Source: Bacteroidaceae bacterium (GTDB lineage Bacteria; Bacteroidota; Bacteroidia; Bacteroidales; Bacteroidaceae). From it: DNA of 50,938 nucleotides. Below the pieces are notes generated by a model. It saw only the letters and a list, made by a program, of their open reading frames with translations, ran no database searches and was not told where the DNA came from. The position numbers were made by a program, and so were the translations under genes. The stretch lies in NCBI GenBank assembly GCA_024398515.1, contig JAKSIZ010000012.1, forward strand, positions 1 to 50,938, written 5' to 3'. Shown piece by piece: positions 16,474-25,900 of the stretch (the stretch's first letter is position 1; each line of letters starts with the position of its first letter).

Positions 16474-19080
16474 ATGAAAAATTCCAAACTATTCAAGAAC
16501 AGGTGGCTCATCCTTGTTGCAATCACCATGGTTTTTGCATCATGCTACCGCATTGGTAAGATTTATTCTCCTAAGACTGTAGATCCAAACAAAGTCTATT
16601 CGGCTCGTATCCTCGTAGTCAACGACAACAACAGTGACCCACAGACTGGATACTCAATGTTCGCCGTATGCGTTCCTTCAAACTGGACTGTCTCAGTAAA
16701 GGAAGGTGCACTCAAGCAGTATGGCAAGGCTGGTGCAATGATCGATGGCAAATGGGACGTAAATGCACAACTCGATATGGTCTATAGCCCTAACTACTCA
16801 CACGTATGTAACGAAGCATTCCCACGCGTAGGATATGAGTGGGTAGGATTCCGCACAAAGAACATCTATCGTCGCAGTCTCAAACCAGAGAACGGCGGTT
16901 GTGACTCCATCGCCATCGACTTTGACGTGCTCAACAACGGTGTGGCTGGCGACTACGAAATCGACTATATCGTAGGCAACATTGAATCGAACGACGAAAA
17001 TCCTGACGCCGTGGAAGCATGGACAGGCAATCCACTTAACTCAGACTTCTTCACCACTGCTACTTTCGGAACCGAAGGTACGGACTTCAAGAAGGTATAT
17101 GCCGACGGCCACTCTATCGTAACAGTAAAGGAAGGCGGTACTCCTACCTACATCACTCCTAAGGTAACCGTCTCAAAGAACAGCATTGAGGCTGGCGAAA
17201 GCATCGACATTGCATACGAGAACCTTGCAAAGAACAATTGCATACAGATTTTCAAGAACAATTCACTCGTACCAATGGCATGCTCCATTATTGTTACAGC
17301 CGACACCGACGAACGTTTCTATAGCAATGTGACAACAATCGAAGGACTCGAACCTGGTGTTTATCATGTACGTCCGGTTGCTGCTGACGGTACTCCTATC
17401 TTCGAAGAAACAGTATTCACCGTAGGCAACTATGCCGCTGTGGAAGCTCCTCTCGGACAAGTGATGGTAATGGGTGCCCCTGGACTCATGGCTCCGGAGA
17501 TTCTCGTAAACGATGGCACAGCATTCCAGAAGTCTGCCTTACTTAACGCAAACCTTTATTCCGATTCTCCTGCTCTCGTTGAATGGCAATTGAACAAGGT
17601 CATCGCTGCTAAGCCACAGGCTCTCCTCGTGATAGGCGACCTCACAAAGGGTGGCGACCTCGTAAGTCATCAGTTGCTCGCTGACAAACTCCAGGCTGTT
17701 TCTGCTGCTGGCATCAACGTATGCGTAGTACCAGGCGCAGTTGACATTGCTAACCCATCAGCAGCTATCTATGACGGCGACAACACCATTCCTACACAGA
17801 ACATCACTGCCGATCAGTTTGTATCTCTCTACGCTAACTACGGATTTAACAATGCTGTATCCCGCGATGAAAACACTCTGTCGTACATGACTTATCTGAA
17901 CAGCAACATTGCCCTGCTCGCCATCGACGGATGCGAATACAGGGAATACGCTGACTCGCTGATGAAGAGCGGACACATCAACGAAGCTACATTCAACTGG
18001 ATTAAGACAGCATGCGGTAACGCTATCGCTACAGGACGCAAGGTTATCGCTATCTCGTCACACATCATTGCTGCTCCATTCAACGGCTTTGCCACTCTCG
18101 GCAACATAATGAACAACAACGACGGACTCAGTCTTGCAGCATTCACAGGCGGTGCAACAGAACAAGAACCTAAGTACGCTATCGACAATGCTGAGGTACA
18201 GGCTCTCCTCGCACAGTGTGGTGTAACAGCAGTATTCACTGCCGGCACTAATGCTACCGACATCCAGTGTATCAGCGTAGGTCAGGATAGCACGTTCTAT
18301 CAGGTAAACACAGGCTTTGCAACTGCCTACGAATGTCCACTGCGCACCGTTTCATTCCAAAACGAAGGCATATACATCACAACAGATTTCGTCAAGGACT
18401 TCGCTGCTCCTGAAGGAACGACATTCGAAGAATATGCATATTACCGCACAATCAACGAACTGCCAAAAGCCGTAGAAGCTGCCATCATCGACTACTGGCC
18501 ACAAATCCAGAAATTCCTTACCGAAAGATTTACATTTGAAATTGACGAGACTCAGGAAATTGAATTCCTCCGCGACAAGAATATGCTCTTCCATCTCCCA
18601 GAGACTGGCGAAGAACTGGCAAACAACATCAACAGAACCATCATCCCTACACTGATTAAGGTAATCACGCTCAATGCTCAGGGCAACGAGGACAAGACCA
18701 TGGGACAGCAGGTCGTTGATGAGTTCCATGCAGGCATAAACGCACTCTTCGAATGTCTCGTGGCTCCTGACTACCTCTTCCTCAAGGACTTCATCGTACA
18801 GAGTGTAAAGGATGGCTTCGCAGAAGCAGGACTTGACGTTGACGCACTCATCGACAGCGTTGTAGGAAGTATCGTATTCAACTATGTAGGCAAGGACAGC
18901 AGCAACGTAACCAACGACCTCTACGCCTTCGCTCCATACTCAAATGTTACAACCGGTATCAGAAGCATCAGCAATACGACCCCTGCTTCTGCCTCAGTTT
19001 ACAACATACAGGGGCAGCGCGTAAGCAACAGCTACAAGGGCATCGTTATCCGCAATGCAAAGAAATATATCGTACAGTAA
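16474..19080 (+). CDS. Lipoprotein with degenerate (probably inactive) metallophosphoesterase domain
   Basis: This is an 868-aa protein with lipobox FASC (Cys at about 24), followed by beta-rich N-terminal domains (about 40-320). A calcineurin-type phosphoesterase fold follows (about 328-620). Its landmarks can be aligned to active Bacteroidetes homologues, but the metal ligands are changed. The SDPH motif reads GAPG (334-337), GNHD reads GAVD (421-424), the His pair reads SH (529-530), and GHFHA reads AGTNA (590-594). Only GDL with D389 is kept. Overall fold landmarks (YANYGF, ALLAIDGCEY) remain, so this is probably a binding or scaffold protein. The C-terminus ends with a short motif (VYNIQGQRV...) common in secreted Prevotella proteins. 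It sits 100 bp after the GH2 gene on the same strand. Its ligand is unknown. Confidence 0.75.
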   Translation: MKNSKLFKNRWLILVAITMVFASCYRIGKIYSPKTVDPNKVYSARILVVNDNNSDPQTGYSMFAVCVPSNWTVSVKEGALKQYGKAGAMIDGKWDVNAQLDMVYSPNYSHVCNEAFPRVGYEWVGFRTKNIYRRSLKPENGGCDSIAIDFDVLNNGVAGDYEIDYIVGNIESNDENPDAVEAWTGNPLNSDFFTTATFGTEGTDFKKVYADGHSIVTVKEGGTPTYITPKVTVSKNSIEAGESIDIAYENLAKNNCIQIFKNNSLVPMACSIIVTADTDERFYSNVTTIEGLEPGVYHVRPVAADGTPIFEETVFTVGNYAAVEAPLGQVMVMGAPGLMAPEILVNDGTAFQKSALLNANLYSDSPALVEWQLNKVIAAKPQALLVIGDLTKGGDLVSHQLLADKLQAVSAAGINVCVVPGAVDIANPSAAIYDGDNTIPTQNITADQFVSLYANYGFNNAVSRDENTLSYMTYLNSNIALLAIDGCEYREYADSLMKSGHINEATFNWIKTACGNAIATGRKVIAISSHIIAAPFNGFATLGNIMNNNDGLSLAAFTGGATEQEPKYAIDNAEVQALLAQCGVTAVFTAGTNATDIQCISVGQDSTFYQVNTGFATAYECPLRTVSFQNEGIYITTDFVKDFAAPEGTTFEEYAYYRTINELPKAVEAAIIDYWPQIQKFLTERFTFEIDETQEIEFLRDKNMLFHLPETGEELANNINRTIIPTLIKVITLNAQGNEDKTMGQQVVDEFHAGINALFECLVAPDYLFLKDFIVQSVKDGFAEAGLDVDALIDSVVGSIVFNYVGKDSSNVTNDLYAFAPYSNVTTGIRSISNTTPASASVYNIQGQRVSNSYKGIVIRNAKKYIVQ

Positions 19081-19154
19081 AGATCGTTGCGGGATAATTC
19101 GTTACCAGCGACAAGCCTTATACCCATAAAAAACGACAATGGCGTGTCAAAATG

Positions 19155-19201
19155 TGTGAAGTGACCCCCGAAAAGTCGGACGTTAAATTAACGCGTTAAT
19201 T
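19155..19201. other. Possible IS3-family end remnant and perfect 16-bp palindrome
   Basis: TGACCCCCGAAAAGTCGGAC (19162-19181) resembles the terminal repeats of some IS3-group elements, recalled from memory. No transposase or matching second end was found nearby. Directly after it, AATTAACGCGTTAATT (19186-19201) is a perfect palindrome. The 252-bp gap 19081-19332 otherwise holds only a terminator. Confidence 0.3.
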
Positions 19202-19224
19202 ATTAAATTCCCCCCTTAGAGTAG

Positions 19225-19249
19225 TGAGCTCGGCATTGTGTCGGGCTCA
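19225..19249 (+). terminator. Intrinsic terminator after the phosphoesterase-like gene
   Basis: TGAGCTCG and CGGGCTCA pair (8 bp with one G-T) around a 9-nt loop, followed by TTCCTTTTAATC. It may serve both converging genes. Confidence 0.6.
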
Positions 19250-19332
19250 TTCCTTTTAATCTCAGTTTTATTCTTTTCGTATTTTTACCGGCGCATAACA
19301 GTCTAATGAACGACTTGAATTTATGTTAATCA

Positions 19333-20180
19333 TTATTTCTTAATAAACTTCACCTTGTCAGGAATATAGAGTATCACCTTCTTGCCACCTTTGGTTACCT
19401 CTACGGCTGGGCAGTCGGTGCAAGGTGTGCCCATTTCGCCAAGGATTTCCTGATATGTGGATATTGAATAGGTGACGGCGTTCAAACCCTCTATACCGAG
19501 TGCTTCCATTTGTTCGATGTTTGTGGATGCCTCTATGCGCTGGCAGAAGTTAAGGGCAAGGTTGCCGATGTAGTTAATGGAATAGTATGAACCCAAAGCC
19601 GCGATGATGGCATTCTTGGCGTTGGTCTTGGCTTCATCGAGTGTCGGGTTTGTGACGAATTTTGTAAAACCGCCCCAAGCATTTTGTTGATAAGTTTCGA
19701 GGCTGCTCCCTGAATGGTCGGCAGCGTGACCTGATAATTGGTGAACTCTTTCCAGCCTGTGGTATGTGTGTAAGAATAGTAACTCTCGGCATTGTCGGGA
19801 ATAAATATGCTGATGCTCTTGTCAACTTCGCTGAAGGCATCGGCGTTGGCTACGGCAGGTGCTGTCGTGGCATTGCAGTGGATGGCGCTGAGATTGGTGC
19901 AATTCGCCAGAGCCTTGGATTCGATCTGCTTGAGGCTCGCAGGCATGTTGATGACGGTGAGTGCAGTGAAGTGATAGAGCGCGCCTATGCCTAAAGTCGT
20001 GATGTCGGTAGGCAGGGTGTATTCGCCAGTGATTGTCGTTCTGTCATATTTGTATGTTATCTCATGATTGATGCCAGAGTTGCCTGAAAGTGCATTCCTG
20101 TTGCTCCAGTCAACGATATTCATGATCACAGTACCAACGTCGGCCATAATGTCGGAAATTAAACTTATCGCCGACGCCAT
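19333..20180 (-). pseudogene. BspA-like leucine-rich-repeat protein, frameshifted remnant
   Basis: The 5' frame from 20180 encodes LRR_5-type sequence (TLGIGALYHFTALTVINMPASL, given as a landmark) and the BspA-like segment VDKSISIFIPDNAESYY up to GWKEF. The homology then switches frame at a CCC (GGG in sense) at 19708-19710, probably a one-base loss. In the new frame it continues as SLETYQQNAWGGFTKF and a C-terminal region ending GGKKVILYIPDKVKFIKK with stop at 19333. No signal peptide is found in frame before the ATG, so the N-terminus is probably also lost. BspA-like proteins are surface adhesins. Upstream, 20181-20488 holds only a palindrome array. Confidence 0.7.
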
Positions 20181-20321
20181 CGCAAACCTTCTTCGCCCAG
20201 CACAAATGATGACTAATACAACTGGGGTTTTCGTTTTTCACGCTCTCTTTGACTGACTCGATATTGAGTTTGTCTTGACGCGAACACTTGACTTTTATGA
20301 AACGTGCTTAATACTCGGAAA

Positions 20322-20361
20322 AAAACTGCTACAGTTTTGGATCGAAAACTGTAGCAGTTTT
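20322..20361. repeat. Tandem palindrome array, family 1, two copies
   Basis: AAAACTGCTACAGTTTT (20322-20338) and its reverse complement AAAACTGTAGCAGTTTT (20345-20361) are spaced at 23 bp. The right flank GGTATAAAGGTCGTC and a following AGCGTTCATGTCA match the 38.0-kb copy with few changes. The rest of the 308-bp gap shows no gene. Confidence 0.85.
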
Positions 20362-20488
20362 CCGTCGGGTATAAAGGTCGTCATCAAAAAGTATAGCGTT
20401 CATGTCACGAACGCCAACTAATCAGGTACCCCCAAACGATACAAGCAAGGAGGCAAAAGAGCAATAAAAAAGACTATATTCTGCCGCA

Positions 20489-21229
20489 TCAGATTGTCAT
20501 TGCAATATGCATCATATTGGCAGCGACGATGCCGGCAGTTTCGGTGCGCAGACGGCTCTCGCCGAGCGAGACAGAGAGGAACTTATTGTCGATGGCATGT
20601 TGAACCTCGTCGATAGAGAAGTCGCCTTCCGGACCTATCATGATGCACAGGGTATCGTCTGTCGCTCTCGCAGGGCATCCATCAGTCACTCCAAGGAGAG
20701 AAAGGAAGTTTTTCTTGGGGATTTCGTCATAGCAATGGGCTATGTACTTATGGGTATATGATGCAGACGGTACGAACTTCCTGAAGTCGGTCATAGGAAC
20801 AAGCTTTGGCATCCATGCCTTTCGGCTTTGCTTTACGGCAGAGATACAGATTTTCTCTATGCGCTGCATCTTTATTTCGCGGCGTTCTGAGAATCGGCAA
20901 TTAAGGAAGACTATTTCGTCAACGCCTATCTCAACGGCTTTTTCTACGAACCATTCCGTGCGGTCCATCATCTTAGTCGGAGCAATGGCAACGCAGATGT
21001 GCCCTCGCCACGGTCGCTGCTGTGGCATGGTTTCAATGATACGATAGCAGCATTTATGGTTTGTAGCCAACGAGACTTCGGCACGGTAGAAGTTGCCTAT
21101 GCCGTCCATGAGGTGCAATTCATCGCCTTCCGTGAGGCGCAACACGCGAAGTGCGTGCTGAGTCTCATCGTCGGGAAGTGTGTCGTCAGTGCCTGCATTG
21201 GGCACATAGAAGTAATGAATCTCTTTCAA
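20489..21229 (-). CDS. rsmE: 16S rRNA (uracil-1498-N3)-methyltransferase RsmE
   Basis: This 246-aa SPOUT-class methyltransferase uses S-adenosylmethionine to methylate U1498 of 16S rRNA in the cytoplasm. The N-terminal PUA-like domain has EIHYFYVPN and HALRVLRL. The C-terminal knotted domain has IGPEGDFS and LGESRLRTETAG, the SAM-binding signatures. The start codon is TTG (21227-21229); no ATG is available that keeps the conserved N-terminus, so TTG is favoured. A TATGTTTG box 43 bp upstream fits a leader of about 36 nt. It is a housekeeping gene, not linked functionally to its neighbours. Confidence 0.95.
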   Translation of the reverse strand: MKEIHYFYVPNAGTDDTLPDDETQHALRVLRLTEGDELHLMDGIGNFYRAEVSLATNHKCCYRIIETMPQQRPWRGHICVAIAPTKMMDRTEWFVEKAVEIGVDEIVFLNCRFSERREIKMQRIEKICISAVKQSRKAWMPKLVPMTDFRKFVPSASYTHKYIAHCYDEIPKKNFLSLLGVTDGCPARATDDTLCIMIGPEGDFSIDEVQHAIDNKFLSVSLGESRLRTETAGIVAANMMHIAMTI

Positions 21230-21271
21230 TGATATTGAAATTCAAGTTTCTCAAGTTAAAAATTCATTGCG

Positions 21272-21279
21272 CAAACATA
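21272..21279 (-). promoter_or_regulatory. -7 box for rsmE
   Basis: TATGTTTG on the minus strand matches TAnnTTTG. Its upstream region overlaps the left arm of the structured element beginning at 21284. Confidence 0.5.
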
Positions 21280-21283
21280 TAAT

Positions 21284-21623
21284 AACAACAATGTTCAACA
21301 ATGTATCGGTATTGCTGCATATAGTCTTTGCCCATATCTTTTTCTTGCAAACAGGTTTGCAGACAAAAGCTATGGTCAAATCCTATGAGAACTGTCGTTC
21401 TCTGCCATGCAGCAAAACATGCTCGAACAATATTCTTCCTTACAAATAAGACATTGTTAAGACATTGTTGAAACATTTTTATGAAAGATATACATGCCTT
21501 GCGCATGTATGCTGGCATGGAATAGCAAGATTGCAAGAACTTGTTCTTGGCAAGATTGATATTCCATGACGGCAGATTATCGAAGATAATATCTTTCATA
21601 AAACGGTTATTGTTGTTTTTTTT
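21284..21623 (+). other. Highly self-complementary element; candidate structured RNA or MITE
   Basis: Nested inverted repeats cover most of the 451-bp gap between rsmE and the transporter. An outer stem pairs CAACAATGT (21286) with ACATTGTTG (21462) and AACAATGT (21297) with ACATTGTT (21451). Inside it, TTGCTGCAT (21312) pairs with ATGCAGCAA (21407). Within that loop there is a long hairpin 21332-21375 (CCATA, CTTTT, TGCAAAC with their complements) and GAGAAC-TGTC-GTTCTC (21387-21402). A second unit is closed by TATGAAAGATAT (21480) and ATATCTTTCATA (21589). It holds hairpins ACATGC/GCATGT, CATGGAATA/TATTCCATG (with CAAGAAC-TT-GTTCTTG inside) and ATTATC-GAA-GATAAT. Eight T follow at 21616-21623. 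A plus-strand RNA ending at the T-run is one reading; a mobile miniature element is another. Confidence 0.4.
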
Positions 21624-21680
21624 CTTAGTGAACATGCGTTATCGCGAAGCGCTTTGCTTGCAAAGAAAGTTGAATAGCAA

Positions 21681-22949
21681 TTACTCGGCTTCCTTCTTAT
21701 ATTTAAACAGGAAGAAGAAGAGGACTGCAACAACAAGTGCGTAGGCAGAGAAGATTGTCCAGCATGTTGTCCAGTCGCCAACCTTGTACATCACGCCGTT
21801 GATAAGTTCGTCGTGAGTGTAGGCATTGACTACTTCGCCTGCTACAAGAAGTCCTATTGATGCGCCGAGACCGTTTGTCATGAGCATGAATAAGCCCTGA
21901 GCGCTTGAACGGATATCGGCACCTGTGGTCTGATCAACGAAGAGGAAACCCGAGACATTAAAGAAATCGAACGCTACACCATAAACAATCATGGAAAGCA
22001 CAAGCAGCAATACGCCTGGGAATCCTGGGTCGCCGATGGCAAAGAAGCCGAAGCGCAGCATCCAGGCAAACATTGCGATGAGCATTACAACCTTTATTCC
22101 AAATCGTTTCATAAAGAAAGGAATGAGAAGGATACAGAGCGTTTCGCTCAACTGAGAGAGTGAAATCAGCGTGTTTGCATGCTGAACTCCAAAGGTGTCA
22201 GCGAATTCCGGATTGGCTCCGAACGATGAAATGTAAGGGTTTGCATAGCTGTTTGTCACTTGCAATGCGGCTCCGAGAAGCATTGAGAAGATAAAGAATA
22301 TAGCCATCTTCCTCTCCCTGAACAGGGCAAAAGCCTTCAATCCAAGTGCTTCCATAAGTGACTTGTTCTCCCCATTCTTCTTGATTGGGCACTTTGGCAT
22401 TGCGAGTGCATAGATTGCCATGACTATACTTATTACGCCCGAAACGGCAAACTGGTCAGGTTTAGCCTGCAATCCGCACCAGTCAACGGCAAGCATACTT
22501 ACGATAAAGCCGACAGTTCCGAACACACGGATAGGTGGGAAGTCCTTGACTGTGTCCATTCCTGCCTTTTCAAGTGCGTTGAACGCGACGGAATTAGTAA
22601 GTGCAATCGTCGGCATAAAGAATGCTACGCTAATGGTGTAGAGGGTGAAGAGCGTGGAAAAAGACACGTTGCCGGCATTCATATAGCAATATACACATGC
22701 GGCACACATGAATACGCCGCCAATAAACTGGCAGAGCGAAAGCACTTTTTGTGCAGGAATCCACTTATCGGCAACGATACCCATCAATGCAGGCATGAAG
22801 ATGCAGACAAATCCTTGCACGGAATAGAAGTAAGCAATAACGTTACCGAGGTTGATGCTTACGAGGTAAGAACCCATTGAGATGAGATATGCACCCCAAA
22901 TGGCAAACTCAAGAAAGTTTAGAACTGATAATTTAATCTTTAGATTCAT
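21681..22949 (-). CDS. NupG-like nucleoside:H+ symporter (MFS)
   Basis: This is a 422-aa integral inner-membrane protein with about 12 hydrophobic segments. The N-terminus LNFLEFAIWGAYLISMGSYL and the loop ADKWIPAQKVL are typical of the nucleoside:H+ symporter (NHS) family that includes NupG and XapB. Other landmarks are PPIRVFGTVGFI and FVDQTTGADIRSSAQGLF. It would import nucleosides using the proton gradient; which nucleosides cannot be read. It starts 24 bp after the tamB-like stop, so the two are probably co-transcribed. The C-terminus is Lys/Glu-rich and short, as expected. Confidence 0.85.
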   Translation of the reverse strand: MNLKIKLSVLNFLEFAIWGAYLISMGSYLVSINLGNVIAYFYSVQGFVCIFMPALMGIVADKWIPAQKVLSLCQFIGGVFMCAACVYCYMNAGNVSFSTLFTLYTISVAFFMPTIALTNSVAFNALEKAGMDTVKDFPPIRVFGTVGFIVSMLAVDWCGLQAKPDQFAVSGVISIVMAIYALAMPKCPIKKNGENKSLMEALGLKAFALFRERKMAIFFIFSMLLGAALQVTNSYANPYISSFGANPEFADTFGVQHANTLISLSQLSETLCILLIPFFMKRFGIKVVMLIAMFAWMLRFGFFAIGDPGFPGVLLLVLSMIVYGVAFDFFNVSGFLFVDQTTGADIRSSAQGLFMLMTNGLGASIGLLVAGEVVNAYTHDELINGVMYKVGDWTTCWTIFSAYALVVAVLFFFLFKYKKEAE

Positions 22950-22973
22950 AGCTGTTTTTGTTTTTTGAAATTA

Positions 22974-25900
22974 TTACTTATTTTTATTTGATGACCTACG
23001 TCGCGTGAATAAATCCTTGATGCCAGAGAAGTCTTTCTTCATCAGAAGTCCGATTCCTTGCGTATTGAGTGATGTTTTTGTAAAGTATCGCTCATTGGCT
23101 TGATTGTATGCCCTAACGCTGAGATTACCGCTTGGCAGAAGCAGATATTGCAGTTCAAAGTCGCCGATGAACGATGTGTTTGCTGTCTTTACATTGTCGC
23201 GATAACCAAACTGACCGTTGAAGAGGAGTCGGTTGTTGAGCATTCGTCCGCTGACAGTACCTTCATACTGTGCATTATTCCAGCCTTCATCGCCAGTATA
23301 TATGTTTGCTCCGATGTTCCAGTTCTTGTTGTTCATGAACTGCCCGAGCATGTTGTTAAGCTGTGAACTGAGTGTTCCCGACAGCAGACTTTGCATTGCG
23401 AGTGAAGTTTGGTCGCGGTTGCTTTCCACTTGCATGGCATTGTTTGTCGTCTTTGAATAGAAACGTCCGATGCCGAGAAGATATACCACCTGCTGGTTCA
23501 TGTCCTCTTCCGAGTCAATAAGACTGCGAATCATCTGCTTTTCGTCGGAATTAACCGTCGGCATATCAAGGTCAAAGTTCACGATTGGAGCGAAAGGAGT
23601 GCCAGTGATGTTCATTAGGCAGTTCACACGAATAGTGTTGTTTGTGAAGGAATTTCCTATTGCCAGGTCGGAAAGCGACACACCTGAAACCATATATGAA
23701 GCCTGAAGGTTCATCACGGCATCGTATGGATCGCCGACAAATTGTATTGTTCCACCATCCTGGAAAGCAAAATCCTTGTGGATTACATCTTGTATGGTGA
23801 CGCCATAATTGCCATTTGTAACATTATACAAGCCATAGAGTCCGAACTTTCCTTTATTATAATAGTTTGCCTTGAGCACACCATTTCCGTAAAGCGTGAT
23901 GTAGTCGTTGCTCTTTGAATCCATCAGGACACGGATTTGAGCGTCTGGCGTGAGGTTGATGTTGAAGTCGCAATAAAGATTTGTACGTATGTCCTTGTCT
24001 TCTTCAACGGTTATTTGTTTCAACTGTGGGAAGCGACCGCTTTGATTTCTTTTGCTCTTATCACGGAAAGTGATGAAGTTCTGCGTGTTCAGATAGTTCT
24101 GCACCACCGCATTATATGTGAATGTCGAACCTTGCAGAGGCGTAACATCACCACTGATATTCACTTGTCCACTTATACCACGCATTGTAACATCACCACG
24201 AGCATACACTGTTCCATAGAAAGTATCATCGCCGAAAGTCTTCGTTTCATACGCAAGGAGTTTGTCGGTCTTTATGCCAAGGTCAAAGGTCAGACGCGTC
24301 AAATGCTTGTGATGCACGCCTCCACTGACGTATGCCACATTACCATCCCTGTCGTATGCTTTGACGTTTTTGAAAAGAATATCGTCAGGAACGAAATAAA
24401 TACTGTCGCCTCGTACCTCATAATCTGTGTGCAAAGGATGGACACGCAGCCTTGCATTTGGCGACATTGCACCAACGAGTTGTATTGTGCTGAGCGGTCC
24501 TACGACACGAAGATGCCCACTTCCTCGCCCCACAGTACTGTCCATAATTCCGCCGATGAACGATTGAAGGAACTCAAGATTCACATTCCTCGGCTCAAGT
24601 CCAAGGTCAATGCAGTTGCGAGTAGGCGAAACAAAACCGTCAATCTTTATTGTTCCGTCCTGTTTGTCATGTGCAAAAGCATCAATATCTATCTGCTGTT
24701 CTTCCTGATTCCAAACAACCTTTGCATCCAGTACACCCATGTCTCCGTTCTGGAACTTGAAGTTATTCACCACGATATCGGCGTATGCATCAGGTTTTCC
24801 AAGCACTGATTTAAGCGAAGCCTTGCCTGAAGCGTAGCCGGAAAACTTCACAGAATGGAAATTTACTGCATTCAGGATATACTCAACGTTCACATCTTTC
24901 AGGTCAACCAACAATGAATCTTTGTCATTTTCAGATGCCACTCCTTCGATTTTGAGGTATTGGTCGCCGTGATACAACACGAAATCCTGCACGGCAATTT
25001 GCTTGTCAGCCCATTCTACGACGCTTGGCATGACATTCCACACCGTGTCGTTGAACACCATTTCAGACTTTAGAAGCCCCACTTTCGCCGCTGCCATTCC
25101 ACTTTTATCGCGGAAAAACTTTGTCTCGGCATCAATTGTTCCGCTAAACATTGTGCTGAAAGGATTGTCCCAACTAACCTTTGTGTCGAGTTTATTGTCG
25201 GCAGCCTCAGCATCCACCTTTATATTATAATGCTCGCCATCATCAATCATCTTCGTGACAAACACGTTGCAAACCAGTTTATCATTAGGTGTGGAAATCA
25301 TCACCTCACCATCCTTGTATTCGCTTTCGTCGTACTTAAACCTCGGCATGAATACGTCAATGTTCATTTTGCCAGCGTAATCATCTACCATTCCGTTCAC
25401 ATTTAACGGCTGAGAAAGTTCGAGAGGAATGCTGACAAACTTGCTCAACACGTCCATACTCTTCAATGAAAAGTCGAATGAATACCTGTTTTTACTGTTG
25501 TCATTGATGCTTGGCAATCCTGGAATTGAAGGCAGTCGCGACTTGACAGCAAACACAATATCGTCCATCAACGACGACAATGCGAACTGTCCTTTAATGT
25601 CAGCCTCGGCAAAATCGCTGTTAAGAATCACTTCGCGTGAGCCATCAACATTGGTTGCCTGAACGTTCAAATGATTAACAACAGTCGTATTTTCTGCCGA
25701 TTTCATCGAGAAATTTCTTATGTCAACACTGCCTATGAGATTGTCGATTGTGCTTCCTGAAAGGTCGGCATCAACGTCAGCATCGAAGAAAGTGTTGGCA
25801 AAATCTTTTATCAATCCCATTGCATTCGGGTTAACATGAGCCAAATGCCCAGTTGCCTTGACACTTTTCGTCCCTTCGCCCAACGTTGATTGCAGCGCAA

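Noticed and set aside
21480-21600. tRNA-like cloverleaf
   Set aside because: Stem lengths and loops do not fit a tRNA, with no CCA end, anticodon arm or T-loop pattern.
21264-21635. 123-aa minus-strand reading frame
   Set aside because: It spans the inverted-repeat element, has low-complexity Asn/Lys at its start, no recognisable motif, and overlaps the rsmE promoter region.
23937-24809. 290-aa plus-strand frame
   Set aside because: Antisense to the tamB-like gene, Cys/Arg/His-rich, no domain; a shadow of codon bias.
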